A DNA stretch of 64,000 bases from assembly GCA_904066235.2 (NCBI GenBank), contig CAJFCV020000002.1, positions 372,001-436,000 of the forward strand, in the 5' to 3' direction. Below the pieces are notes generated by a model, which worked only from the letters and a program-made list of their open reading frames with translations, was not told where the DNA came from and made no database searches. Of the stretch, positions 32,250-43,688 are shown piece by piece. Position 1 is the first letter of the stretch. Every line of letters begins with the position of its first letter. The position numbers were made by a program, and so were the translations under genes. Origin of the DNA: Bursaphelenchus xylophilus. Lineage: Eukaryota; Nematoda; Chromadorea; Rhabditida; Aphelenchoididae.

Positions 32250-35200
32250 ATGGCCAATCCATGGGCCATCGTTTTGCTGCTAGCGTACGTCCTCATTGAT
32301 CTCGCATGGACCATAATCCCGTTCGGGCTTTACATCCCAGGCTTCGGCTTCGATTACAACACACTTGAAAGGAATTTGAATCCAGTTGAATACAATATTC
32401 TGAAAAACGGCTTCGACTTTCTCGTGTGCACGCTGCTGAGGTTCATCTTTGTCCTTCTTGGACTGATTCTCATTGCGACTAAAAGAAGCACAAAATTGTT
32501 CTTTCTGATTTTTGCAAGCTTCGGAGTCTGTTCGATATCGTTTTCACTGGTCAAGGTGAGTGTTCTGTTATCTTTTGTTTATTTTTTAGGAGGTTTTCTG
32601 CATTTGGAAGGCAGATGCGGTCTAAATTGTGTTTTTGATCACACAATAACGTTTAGTATGCGTTTTGTTGTGATTTTATGCCTAAAACAACAAGTGGAGC
32701 TACCATTTTACTTCTAAATTCCCTGTGATCCTTTAGAAGGCAAAGGGCACCTTTTTACTTTCCGTTTTTATCCTTTACTGCTATGGAAAATTTATTTTGT
32801 ACCTATTTCAGCTCTTATGTTTCTCCGAATATCCGGAACAGCTGAAATACGTTGGTATTTGGATGAGCATCGTGTGGAACATCCTCGGTTCGATCCTCTC
32901 CGTCGCTTCCTTCCACTTTTTGATCAGAAAATGGCTGTTCAAGACCGAGTACGAACGAATGCAAGAAGAAGCTGAGGCCGAAGAGAATCCGGAGGAGAAT
33001 GCTCCAGCGAATGGTGAAGAGAAGCCGGAGAAGGTGACGAGGAAGTCGGTGACGGCACACGTCAAGTTCCTATTGCAATACGCCTGTCAATATTGGCCGT
33101 GGTTCAGCATGGCGTGCGTTTTCTTGGTGATCTACTCAACTGGTAGGTAAAATAATATTATAATTTTAATCTTGTTGTTCAAAGCGAAAAAAAATCAAAC
33201 AATTTTCAGCTAGAATCTTTATTCCTTTCTACACGGGTCAAGTGATCGCCAACATTGTACACAGGGACGAAAAGTCCAGTTACGCCTTCTACTCCACGGT
33301 CTTGAAGATGTGCGGCTTCATGATTGTAGCGTAAGTTCTTCTTATTATTGTTGTTACGTCTTTAGAACCCTTTTCGCTGGCCTTCGTGGGGCTTCGTTCA
33401 GTTGGGGAGGAGCGTTGGTGAATCGAATCATGAGGAAGAACTTGTTCGACTCGTTGATCCGCCAGGAGATCGCATTCTTCGACAAAATGCAGACTGGTGC
33501 CATCTTATCACGACTCACAACCGACTGTCAGACCGTCACAAACATTTTGGATTTGAACATCAACCTTTTCATGAGGAACAGCGTGATGCTTGTTGGATCC
33601 CTCATTTTCATGTTGAACTTGTCGTGGCGTCTTACGGTGGTCACTTTCATCGTTATCCCACCGATTGGAGTGTTCACTAAGCTCTATGGAGATTACTATG
33701 ATGTGAGTTTTTGGGACTACTAGGTTCGCACTAACTTTATGATGTCAAAATTTATGCTACGAAGGCCGACATAATTTAATGTAAAAAAACGTTTATTTAT
33801 CGTTTAATGTAAAAAACGTTTATTTATCCACTAAAACTAACAAAAATGTAAAAACACAGCACGGAAAATTACATTAGAGCAGTGATAAATTATTAGAGAT
33901 CTCAAGAGTAGACCGTTTACTTGTTCTCAATGGGCTTGCTTTGCTTGAAGTTGATGGGGATGGACCTCTTCTCGGGCTCGTTGAGTGCCGTCTTCTTGGG
34001 CGCCTTGACGATCAGCTCACCCTTCTCGTTGAGATCGCATTGCACATGGTCCTTGCTGAAGCCCTCGGGGATTCGAACGGTCCTCTTCAGCGTCTTCTCG
34101 TAGTGCTCGTGTCTTCCGGATTGCTTGTGATGCGCGGAGATGGTGACGGCATCACCCTCATGTTGGACCTCAATCTCCTCGGGACGGAATCCTTGGACAT
34201 TGCAGGTGTAGGAGAAGCCGTCAGTGTAGTCGAACTGACCCATCTCACGCTCCAGACGCTGCAGCTCCGAGTTGAGTCCACGCCATGGGTTCACACTGTA
34301 GCCGGTGGACGAGCGGAAGGGATCGAACAACAAAAGCGACATGTTGTAGTAGGCACAGTAAAATCAGTAGAATCACACAAAACTTGTTCTTTTTCGATTT
34401 GACTTGCCTGCCCTCACTGCGGCTTTCGCTTATATACCGCCCAAGATAGTCATCGCGAAAGGCCTGGAAGCATTTTCGTTGATTTTTTCGCAGCCCCGCC
34501 CACTTTCCTCAAATTTCGGGAAAACTCTGCACAGTGCGAGAAAGTCGAAAGCAGCGAATGAGCCCGCTTTTTCTCTGATCTCTAGTTTTCTTTTAGTTTT
34601 CATTTGTCTTTTGCGTAGGCGCTCTTTCTCTGCGGTCTCCGATAAATTGCGTGCTCTCTCGAATTAGCGAAAGAAAAGAGCGAAACTCGTGCGTTTTTGC
34701 GGAAATTTCGCGAATGCGTGTGGTTTTTTGGCCTTTCTCTCGCACTTTCCGCACGTTTCCAGTTGTTTTCGAATATAAATGTTGTTCTTTCTTCCTTTTT
34801 TTGCGAAGCGGGAGAGTGCTTTGCGCCCTATAGCGTACATGCAACGTCCGCGTTCCCTCTGAATTGGCACGTTCGCTTGTTTACGAATTCCACTGCCAAA
34901 GATAGGATCGAAAACAACAAAAAGATACAGTAAACTCGATTAATATGAAGAGTAAGTAAATAAGACCGGTGGAAGAATAGAAGATGCAAGGAAACTCAAT
35001 TAGAAAATTTTTTTGTTTACACCCGGAGCCATGTGTAATATAATGAATTTCAGAAATTGGCCGAAAGCTTCCAGACAACGATGGCAGAAGCGAACAGAAC
35101 GGCCGAGGAATGCCTGGGAACGATGAGGACAGTCAGAGCGTTTGCTTGTGAGCACAAAGAATCGGAAAGATTTGATGAACGCTTGGAAGAAACGCTGAGA

Positions 35201-36767
35201 ATTATGAGGGTAAGTTTTGGTTTCCTTCTTTGTGTTCTTGACTTTTAGATGGGATGTGATAGCTAATACGTTGTTGGAAAGGCAATTACTTGTTTTTCAA
35301 GCAATGTGGGCTAGAAATTTATATTGTACATGGAACAGATGTCAAAGATTTATTTCATACGTTTCAGCGGAAGACCATTGCCTACATGGGATATGCCTGG
35401 CTGAACGAGCTCTCCGAGAACGTGGTCTTGATCTCAGTCTTGGTTTATGCCGGCCATTTAGCCATGAACGGGCTCCTAACCATCGAACAAATCACTTCTT
35501 TCCTTCTGTATCAACTTCAGTTGGGTGAAAATTTTTATGTAAGTTCTTTTTGAATTGTTCATTTCGTCTTTAGAATCTGAACTACGTCTTCTCCGGACTG
35601 ATGGAAAGTGTTGGCGCCTCCAGAAAGGTATTCGAATACATGCACAAGAAGCCGGACATCCCCTACAATGGCACAGTGGAACGACCAGTCCAAGGAAGCA
35701 TTGAATTCGAAGATGTGTCCTTCTCCTACCCAACCAGACCCAATTCCAAGGTCTTGAAGGTAATTTTTGTTTAGTTTTTATATTACTTTCGATTTGTTAA
35801 ACTAAAATTGAGGTAGAACAATGTGTTATTGTTGTTTTTTTAGCATCTGAGCTTGTCCATCAAGCCTGGAGAGACGGTTGCCCTGGTTGGACCATCCGGC
35901 GCCGGAAAGTCATCCATCATCGCTCTGCTCGAATACTTTTATGAAGTGAACAAGGGGAAGATCAAGTTGGATGGAGTTGATATAAAAGAATACGCTCACA
36001 GATTCTACCATCAACAGGTCTCTCTGGTTAGCCAAGAGCCCACCTTGTACTCGGGATCAGTGAGGTACAACATCCTCTATGGATGTGAGGAATGGGCGAC
36101 GGATGATGATATGATTGAAGCGGCTAAACTGGCCAACGCCCATGGTTTTATCACCGAGCTGGAACATGGCTACGACACCAAATGCGGAGAAAAAGGAGTT
36201 CAGATGAGTGGTAAGTGGGATTACGAAGAATTATGACCGTTTTTTCATGAATCATGCAGTTTTATCATGTGTAATATGAAAAGTTTTGATTTTCCCCCGT
36301 TATTTGTCTTTTTATTTATGAATAATGTTTCAGGAGGCCAAAAACAACGAATTGCCATTGCCAGAGCCCTTGTGCGCAAACCCGCCGTTCTCATTCTTGA
36401 CGAAGCAACGTCCGCATTGGATGCCGAGTCCGAGTACATTATCCAACAAGCATTGAATCAGTGCTCGGTTGGTCGCACAGTGATCGTCATCGCGCATCGG
36501 TTGAGCACCGTCGAGAAGGCGGACCGCATCTTTGTCATCCAGAAAGGCCAAGTCGTCCAAGAAGGAAGCCATCAAACCCTGATGGAGGTGGATGGAATCT
36601 ACAAGAATCTTGTGAAGCGACAATTGTTGAATGGAGCAGAATCGAGTGGACAAGACGACTCCGGAGTTATGGATTCACCGGAATCTGTGAAACAACAAGA
36701 ACCAACCAATTCGGATCAAGTACAACAAGTTGATGAACTGGTCCTCCCCGAGGAATCTCAGGCTTAA
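32250..36767 (+). CDS. ABC half transporter of the HAF-4/HAF-9 (TAPL/ABCB9-like) group
   Basis: Nine exons (32250-32555, 32812-33142, 33210-33330, 33366-33702, 35054-35209, 35368-35538, 35574-35759, 35844-36210 and 36334-36767) join in phase to 802 aa. The ATG follows a TTTTTTCAG acceptor by 20 bases. The N-terminus has four or so extra hydrophobic spans (residues 1-150, a TMD0). A charged linker rich in Glu ([20 protein letters not shown]) follows, then the six-helix ABC domain (about 195-500). The nucleotide-binding domain has Walker A GPSGAGKS (552-559), signature MSGGQKQR (657-664), Walker B AVLILDE (676-682) and the switch His713. A polar tail follows, ending in EESQA. Relatives are lysosomal or gut-granule peptide exporters that work as dimers. 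Introns 3 and 6 are only 35 bp, but intron 4 (1,351 bp) contains a small heat-shock gene on the other strand. Assignment to HAF-4 versus HAF-9 is not resolved. Confidence 0.93.
33776..33829. repeat. Tandem duplication carrying the sHSP poly(A) signals
   Basis: TTTAATGTAAAAAACGTTTATTTATC occurs twice in a row with one A difference. On the minus strand each unit carries AATAAA about 90-120 bases after the sHSP stop, so the polyadenylation signal has been duplicated. Confidence 0.7.
33917..34342 (-). CDS. Small heat-shock protein (HSP-16/HSP-20 family), nested in an ABC transporter intron
   Basis: Single exon, 141 aa, starting [12 protein letters not shown]. The alpha-crystallin domain covers about residues 38-130: [18 protein letters not shown], then a [20 protein letters not shown] loop/strand, and the conserved closing [14 protein letters not shown] (G-x-L/I-x-V). 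The tail has the IPI (I-x-I) motif in SIPINFKQ that docks onto neighbouring subunits. Proteins of this family hold unfolding proteins in soluble oligomers in the cytosol without ATP. The gene lies on the opposite strand inside intron 4 of the HAF transporter. Upstream are a TATA box (about 34431-34438) and a heat-shock element, so heat induction through HSF-1 is likely. AATAAA signals are duplicated downstream. Confidence 0.96.
   Translation of the reverse strand: MSLLLFDPFRSSTGYSVNPWRGLNSELQRLEREMGQFDYTDGFSYTCNVQGFRPEEIEVQHEGDAVTISAHHKQSGRHEHYEKTLKRTVRIPEGFSKDHVQCDLNEKGELIVKAPKKTALNEPEKRSIPINFKQSKPIENK
34428..34440 (-). promoter_or_regulatory. TATA box of the small heat-shock gene
   Basis: Plus-strand GCTTATATACCGC, read on the minus strand as GCGGTATATAAGC, is about 90 bases upstream of the ATG. 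Confidence 0.7.
34505..34522 (-). promoter_or_regulatory. Heat-shock element upstream of the small heat-shock gene
   Basis: TTCctCAAatTTCggGAA: four triplets in strict 5-bp register, TTC-nn-GAA-nn-TTC-nn-GAA, with one mismatch (CAA for GAA). It lies about 65 bases upstream of the TATA box. This is the expected HSF trimer site. Confidence 0.75.
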
Positions 36768-37146
36768 AGGCATGCTTTCGAACACGTAATTTTGCATTCT
36801 TTTCTCCATTTTGCATTAGGTTTTGGGCTGTTCATTGGGCATCCGGACCTTGTTTTAGGTGATTTTTCGAAATTTGTTGGTTCTCCTATACTTGCGCTAC
36901 AAACTATTTGGTACTCCATGTCGGTTGTTTTAAGCAATTACGAGGTATCTCCATTATTTATTTTGTCTGCAAATTTAATTTTTCATCGACTCCTTTCAAC
37001 CTAGTTGTTCTCTTTTCTGTCGAATTTTTCGTTTTTTATTTATTTTGTTATTCTTGTTTTCTCTTTTGTAATGACATAATAAATTGTTGGTTACAAGGTT
37101 TCGGTTTATATTACACAAAGAAGAACTCGATTCCTCACTTTTCGAA
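36768..37146. other. 3' region of the HAF gene and upstream of the next gene
   Basis: T-rich sequence with AATAAA at about 37079. GTGTAATATAAA occurs on the minus strand at 37104-37116. No exon seen. Confidence 0.4.
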
Positions 37147-38433
37147 ATGAAACTCCAACTATTCTTCTGTTTTTTAGCGGTTAGTCTTTGGAACAGACAT
37201 GGAAGAGCGGAAGATTGTGGATTGTATCAAGGTGACTTCAAAAAGTCCAGTGTGTAAGTTGCGTTTGATACCCTTTGTATGTCCAGAAGAAAAAATAATG
37301 CAAATCCTACAAAAAATTCAATTTTCAGGCTGAAACGGCTTGATTACTGTATGAAAAATCGATTGTAAGTTTGAATCGGCCACTTTGAGTAGAGTCAGTT
37401 ACAGTGGGGGAGATCCAGTGACAAAAAACGTACCATTTGGTATCCGGGTAGCATCAAAAATGTGGCAAAATGCTTCCCTCTCCAAGCGAAAAAACTTCGT
37501 TTTGAAAGGCGCGCCCTTTCCCTCACAAAAAAGAGATTTTTGATGCTTCCCGGATGCAAAATGGTACGTTTTTGCCACTGGATCAGGTCCCCCACTGTAT
37601 GACGAATTTTTCATTTAGCGAATCGCCCTGCCGACCGTTAACCCAGCCCGAAATTCTGCTGGAAAAAGCGTTCAAAAGGCTTTGGAATTTAAGTAAGTTT
37701 CAAACTCTTCGATGAAATTACCATGTTATCCCTAAAATAATAGCCAAAAATTAAGCTTCGACTGACATTGGAAGTGCCGAGGGCTGCTCCAAAATCATAA
37801 AACAACAGCTTCCGCAAGCCTACGATCAGATCCTTCGCAAATACGATAAGTTGAACGAGAAGGCCTTCTGGAATGAATGTCTTGATGTGACGGACATCTG
37901 TCGGTAAGTTACGACTTTCTATAGTGAAATGTTTCAGTGACAACATGAAATTCGTCTACTCCGGGACTTGTTTCTTGATGACTCACTGTTCGAAAAAGTT
38001 GGCTTCCATCGCTTATGTCATGCTTTATTCGTATCAACAAATCTCTGTGCAGACTGAAATGCCGTTACGGTAAGATGGGGTGGCTTTTTGTAGCTATTCG
38101 ATTTAGCTCTAAGCTGGCTTGGGAGATAGTTTTAGGCATTAGACATAAAAATATTTAAAAAATTTTTAAAAAATATTAAAAAATTTAAGATTTTTGGGGT
38201 AATATAAACTTTTTTAATTCTGCCACTTTGATTTCATTTATAACATAATTGATGTGAAAAACGGCCTTTATTTTAGCTGCGATGGCACCTCAAAGTTTGA
38301 TCCTCTCCCCGAAATTTATTTCATGGACAGCAATGTTGACATGAACATTCTGGATAACAGGTTCTGTGAGGGTCTTCCGATTCCACCATTGCGAGAGCAG
38401 AGGTTATTCCGACAGTTCAAGAAGAAGGAATAA
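37147..38433 (+). CDS. Secreted cysteine-rich protein of unknown family
   Basis: Exons 37147-37253, 37329-37364, 37619-37692, 37756-37903, 37938-38069 and 38277-38433 join in phase to 217 aa. The signal peptide is MKLQLFFCFLAVSLWNRHGRA (about 1-21). The mature chain has ten cysteines, spaced over the whole length (EDCG, DYCMK, SPCR, EGCS, NECLD, DICR, GTCF, THCS, LRCD, RFCE), enough for five disulfides. There are no membrane spans and no named domain that I recognise. The fourth acceptor (ATTAAG at 37755) is weak, so that boundary is the least certain. Intron 2 contains an A MITE whose target lies about 35 bp after the donor. Function unknown; extracellular location is inferred from the signal peptide. 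Confidence 0.72.
37402..37597. repeat. Family A MITE, centre deleted (196 bp)
   Basis: CAGTGGGGGAGATCCAGTGA to GGATCAGGTCCCCCACTG with TA on both sides. The right arm is shortened inside: CAAAAAAGAG is joined to ATTTTTGATGCTTCCC. Confidence 0.88.
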
Positions 38434-38734
38434 TTTTTATGATGACTTTAAATTTGCGACAAAAAAAGCTTAATTTGTAATCTTCATGACATCAATAAAC
38501 TGAAAATATTATAGCCTGAAAACAGAATCTATCGGCAGTTTTAAAGTGTTCAGGCTATTTTTAGAAAATTTAAGTGCCTATGATTAAAATTAAAATTACG
38601 GTATGTTACAGTAACTCAATTGCAACTTTTAGGTTTCGCTGAAGCCAAAGGAAGAGCAAAGTTTTAATTTTTTTGCAAAATTTTCATTTTTTTTATTTGT
38701 GGCTTGCTTTGAGACCATAAGTAAAATTTCAGGG

Positions 38735-39340
38735 GGCGGGCGCACACTTGCGGGCAACCACTTTGCGGGCAAATTTTTTGCGGGCGGCCAGCACCGGCAT
38801 TTGCGGGCAGTCTGGGACATTTGCGGGCAGGGTCGACAGTTGCGGGCAGCCTGGAAGATTTGCGGGCAGCCGACATTTGCGGGCAACCGACACCTGATTG
38901 TGAGGGTAACAGGGTGGAGGTGGTAAAATTACTATGCTATTTTGGAAATTTGCCGACATTTGCGGGCAGCCACATTTGCGGGCAACCGGCGCTTGAGGAT
39001 AACAGGGTGGAGGTGGAAAAATTACTGCAATATTTTGGAAGTTTTCCGACATTTGCGGGCAAGCAATACTTGCGGGAAGCCGACATTTGCGGGCAACAGT
39101 TCCAAAAGTACCAATACAGTCTGTGTGATTGTTTTTTCCTGTTGCCCGCAAATGTCGGCTGCCCGCAAGTGTCGGCTGCCCGCAAGTGTCGGTTGCCCGC
39201 AAGTGTCCCAGGCTGCCCGCAAACGTTTCAGCTGCCCGCAAATGTGACCCCCCAAATTTTGCCCGCAAAGTGGTTGCCCGCAAAAAATTTGCCCGCAAAA
39301 TGGTTGCCCGCAAAGTGGTTGCCCGCAGTGTCGCGACGCC
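38735..39340. mobile_element. DNA element built of TTGCGGGCAA words, 8-bp target duplication
   Basis: The 8-mer TTTCAGGG flanks it exactly (38727-38734 and 39341-39348). Tips GGCGGGCGCACACTTGCGGG and its imperfect inverse ACTGCCCGC/TGTCGCGACGCC form TIRs. About 13 copies of GCGGGCA lie in the left half and about 11 of the inverse TGCCCGC in the right half, separated by CGACA/CCACTT spacers. Two direct copies of AACAGGGTGGAGGTGG (about 38909 and 39002) sit in the middle. No protein is encoded. The 8-bp duplication allows hAT, Merlin or MULE; I cannot decide which. Confidence 0.8.
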
Positions 39341-39760
39341 TTTCAGGGAAATCTAGACGCTTGGTAAGAAGAAACTTTCTTTTTTGGGAAAAAATAAATA
39401 TTTTTGTGTTTACTGTGCAAATCTAACAAACATGTGTTCAACATTTCCTCGTGTTTCCCTCCGGTCATTGCTCAACGCTCTGCATTTGTCTTCGAGGCAT
39501 TTCGAATATGACGGAATGACCAGCGAACACTCATCGTCAGATCGCTTTTTTGATCAAACGAAAAAAAATTTCAAAAAGTCTTTAATTTTTGACCTTCTTA
39601 TCATTTCGGTTTATTTCACTATCTTTTAAGAAAAAATTCAATTTATGTTAGCTTCCTTATAACGTCATAATTTTCGGTGATCTTGAAATCTACGGATTGC
39701 GCTTCAAGTTCATTTCGAATAAAGAAATCTTTTTCGCCACGGATTTTAATTATTTTTCAG

Positions 39761-42079
39761 ATGATTCGTCGAATCCAGCCGTTATTTGGCTTGGCCAAAA
39801 CAACTACCACTTCAACCGGATGTCGGAGTCTCTCTTATGTGGTTGATCGTAAGGTTTTTTCAAAATTTTTTTTTTATTTTTCATCATAATTTTTTCACTT
39901 CAAAATCCGACCAAAAGTCAATTTCCGCAAAGTCCCCCTCACCGCACTGTGCAAGGATGTCAAAAAATTCGCACAGTGCAAAGAAGTTTGTGCAGTCTCC
40001 GCCCACTTGAGTCCTTTTCAGAGTTTCCGCTTCAAAAATTAGCGACAACCCGTCGCACATCCAAAATCGCTGCGATTTGCCCCCGCGACATCAAATTTGT
40101 CGCTGGTTTTGCCAAAATTTGGTGCGATTCCTTTGCAAAAGTGAATGCGAGAGAGTGTGCGATTGAAGGAGAACGGAAAAGAGGGGAAAAGAAAAGTCTG
40201 CTTTTTGAATTGAAGAGAATCGGGAATGCACGGTGCGGGTGAAACAAACAAAATTGAAGGTGCACTGTGCAGTTGGGTTTGAATGCAGAAAGGGTTTCTT
40301 GGCTCCGAATTTATGAAAATTTGCATGTCGTCTTGTCATTACTGTTTATTTATTTACTGAATATTTTTTAGCGACCCTCGGGCTAAATCAAGATCAACTC
40401 GAAATCCAAAAGTTGGCCAAAGATTTTGCCAAAAACGAACTTTTCCCAGTGGCCGAACAATGCGATCAACAGGTAAGAAGAATTTTTTTTTAGCATTCTT
40501 CAGTTGTTTCGTATCAAAGCCCATAAAATTTTATTTGCGTTCAGGAACAACTCCCTTTGGATAAGCTCAAAAAAGCCGGAGATGTGGGCTTCGGAGCGAT
40601 TTATTGCTCCGAGGAGCATGGAGGAACCGGACTCTCTCGATTCGACGCTTCCTTGATCTTTGAACAGCTGTCAATGGCCGATGCGAGTACGGCCGCGTAC
40701 ATTAGTATCCATAATATGGTAGCTGCGATGATTGATACCTACGGGTCAGATGAAATCAAAGCAAAATACCTGCCCAAAATGGCCTCTTTTGAATGGCTGG
40801 GAAGTTATTGTCTTACCGAGCCGGATTCTGGTGAGTAATTTTATTTTGTTTATGGTAATAACCCCAAAAATTCTCCAAAAATTTTTTGCATCATCCTTTA
40901 GGTTCTGACGCCGCTGCTCTCAAAACGAACGCCAAAATCGATGGTGACCACTATGTAATCAACGGATCCAAAGCTTTCATCAGTGGCAGCGGAGATTCCA
41001 AAGTTTATTTGGTAATGTTACGTCATCATGGGCAGCCCGGCCCTAAGGGCATTTTCTGCCTGCTGGTCGAAAATGATCGTCCCGGCTTTAGCGTAGGCAA
41101 AAAGGAGAGGAAGTTGGGCTGGAACACCCAACCAACTCGAATTATCACCTTCGAAGATTGCCGGGTTCCGATCAGTAATCGGATTGGCGGCGAAAACCAA
41201 GGATTTAATATAGCCATGGCGGGGTTGAATGGAGGAAGAGTCAACATTGCGTCCTGCTCGTTGGGGGCAGCACAGGCCAGCTTCGACGCCGCGATTGATC
41301 ATGTCCAGGTAGGTGAGACAAGAATAAAAAGTTTTCTAAAAAAGTATCAAGAAAATGGCTAGAATATTTGATCTTTTTGCTTTAGCTTACGTTCAAAATA
41401 GCTAACTTCCGTATCCGATATCCCTTCTATGTTCTTACAGATCCGAAAACAATTCAATCAACCGATCGGTGACTTCCAGTGGACTCAATTCAAACTGGCC
41501 GAGATGGCCACTAAACTGGTCTCTTCGAGGCTGCTTATCAGGAACGCAGCCGATCATTTGACCAGGAAAACTCCTCATGCCGCTTCGTTATGCGCCATGG
41601 CAAAACTTCATGGGACGGATGAGTGCTTTAATGTGAGTTTCGAGAGCTACAAGGACCTGATCCAGTGGCATAAAACGTGCCATTTTGCATCCGGAAAGTA
41701 TCAAAAATGTGGCAAAATACCTCCCTCTTCAAGTGAAAAAACTCCGCGATTTTAAACGCGTGCCCGCTTTTTTTGTGAGAAAAAGGGCGCGCCCTTCAAA
41801 ACAAAGTTTTTTCACTTGGAGAGGGAAGCATTTTGCCGCATTTTTTGATGCTTCCAGGATGCAAAATGGTACGTTTTTTGCCACTGAAAATTTTACTCCA
41901 AATTCTTCCAGGTGGTGAACCAAGCGCTCCAAATGTTCGGAGGATACGGTGTGCTCAAAGATTATCCCATTGAGAAGCATTTGAGAGATTGCCGAGTCCA
42001 TCAGATCATCGAGGGCACCAACGAAGTGATGAGAATGATCTTGGGAAGAGATGTTTTAACCAAAGAAAAGTACTCATAA
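39761..42079 (+). CDS. ACAD8: Isobutyryl-CoA dehydrogenase (ACAD8-like), mitochondrial
   Basis: Exons 39761-39848, 40372-40472, 40545-40830, 40902-41308, 41441-41632 and 41912-42079 join in phase to 413 aa (human ACAD8 415). The ATG directly follows a TTTTTCAG acceptor. A basic presequence ([13 protein letters not shown]) indicates mitochondrial import. The acyl-CoA dehydrogenase fold follows: [27 protein letters not shown] (FAD/substrate), [34 protein letters not shown], and the C-terminal [13 protein letters not shown] with the catalytic base Glu392. The SIHNM and [13 protein letters not shown] blocks favour the ACAD8 (valine pathway) subgroup over SCAD. It oxidises isobutyryl-CoA to methacrylyl-CoA, passing electrons to ETF. 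Intron 5 holds an A MITE; intron 1 holds a GCACNGTGC-rich block. Confidence 0.94.
39900..40330. repeat. GCACNGTGC-rich block in ACAD8 intron 1, possibly a decayed D-like element
   Basis: Four GCACNGTGC palindromes (39944, 39971, 40228 and 40262), plus GCGACA/TGTCGC words, resemble the composition of the D MITE at 19.57 kb. The D tips were not found, so the relation is tentative. Confidence 0.4.
41649..41886. repeat. Family A MITE in ACAD8 intron 5, both tips eroded
   Basis: Left AAGGACCTGATCCAGTGG, right ACGTTTTTTGCCACTG; the outermost right bases are missing. It ends 25 bp before the exon 6 acceptor, so it fills nearly the whole intron. Confidence 0.87.
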
Positions 42080-42370
42080 TATGCTCAATATACATTTTAC
42101 TACTCTTTAACGGGTTAATGAAACTTCCTATTGCTTTGATAACATTCGTTGAGGCCTTTTTTCATTTCTATCGGAAAATGTTTTGGCAAAAACAAATTTT
42201 GAAACTCCAATTTTTGGAACTTTACTCGTTTTATCATTAGAATTGGAACTAGTGTTTGCAAACAGCAAAAATATAGTGAGTATAAAGGCTTGATTAGGTA
42301 GAACAGAACAGTCACAAGAAGCCGTCGGTTGGTCAAAAAAGATCCACTTTTTTTGCCATGGATAAAATTA

Positions 42371-42621
42371 CAGTGAGGGTCCTGATCCAGTGGCCAAAAA
42401 CGTACCATTTTGCAACCGGGAAGCATCAAACATGTGGCAAAATGCTTCCCCCTCCAAGGGAAAAAACTTCGTTTTGAAGAGCGCTTTCCCTCACAAAAAG
42501 AGCGGGCGCGCTTTTGAAATCGGAGTTTTTCCCTTGGAGAGGGAGGTATTTTGCCACATTTTTTAACACTTCCTGGATGCCAAATGGTACGTTTTTTGCC
42601 ACTGGATCAGGTCCCCCACTG
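42371..42621. repeat. Family A MITE
   Basis: CAGTGAGGGTCCTGATCCAG to GGATCAGGTCCCCCACTG, TA flanks at 42369-42370 and 42622-42623. Confidence 0.9.
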
Positions 42622-43453
42622 TATATCCTGTTTTTGATTTACCATAAAAAGTAATTCTCTCTTATTTTCGCAGTAAACACCATCTACTTTAGCGCATGTA
42701 TCTATCATTCATCCCTTTCCCAAGTATTAAAAATAATATAATCATCAGCCATGTGACTGCTGCAAAAGGTCCCTATTTCACTTCATTTTGCCCCAAGAGG
42801 CTCCCCTTTCATTCGAAACATGTGTCGGAACGCGTGTTCTCTAACGTGGCTGACCAGAAAAGAGATTGTTGCTTGGGTGTTTGTTGAGATCGCAAATTAT
42901 CGCATATAACGCTAGAGAAGAGTTCTCTGAACAGTCAATCTTTTTTCGGCATGAAACTCTAGGAATATACGTATCTTTGGAGGGGATGACATATGTCAGT
43001 TGAGGGCTTTAAGGCGCCTCGAGTTGAGGAATTCATTGAAGATTAGGGAAGGCCTTCTGGTTTGGTACTTTGGCGCCATAGTCATAAGTGAATCCTATTT
43101 CTCAAAATTTTCAAAAACATCTCTTACAGCCGTTCTTTTTTCGAATTCTAGCCCGCGTTTCATCTAAACTTATGTTAGGATGTTTTAAATTAAATTAAAT
43201 TTGAAATCACAGTGTTGTAATTTTTTTTGACGACAAAAACCAAGTTTTATAGTGAAGGTCTTTTATGAAATTTGGCATAAATTTTGAAAAATCATCTCTT
43301 CCCAGCGGGATTCGAAAAGTTGTTTCCCAAAAACCATTTTTTTGTCTGGCCGCCTCCCCTCTTTTTTGACGCATCCTACCACAGGAACGATTGTAAAATC
43401 TCAGCTGCGTCTGCAAAGGGAGAGCCAAAGTTTTGAGATTTACATGTGCGCTA

Positions 43454-43688
43454 CAGTGGGAGACCTGATCCAGTGGCAAAAAAGTACCATTTTTCATCCG
43501 GGAAGTATCAAAAATGTGGCAAGATGCTTCCCTCTCCAAGTGAAAAAACTCCGGTTTCAAAAGAGCGCCCGCTCTTTTCGCTTCAAAATGAAGTTTTTTC
43601 ACTTGGAGAGGGAAGCATTTTGCCACATTTTTGATGCTTCCCGGATGAAAAATGGTACGTTATTGCCACTGGATTAGGCCCGTCACTG
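43454..43688. repeat. Family A MITE
   Basis: CAGTGGGAGACCTGATCCAG to GGATTAGGCCCGTCACTG, TA at 43452-43453 and 43689-43690. Confidence 0.9.
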
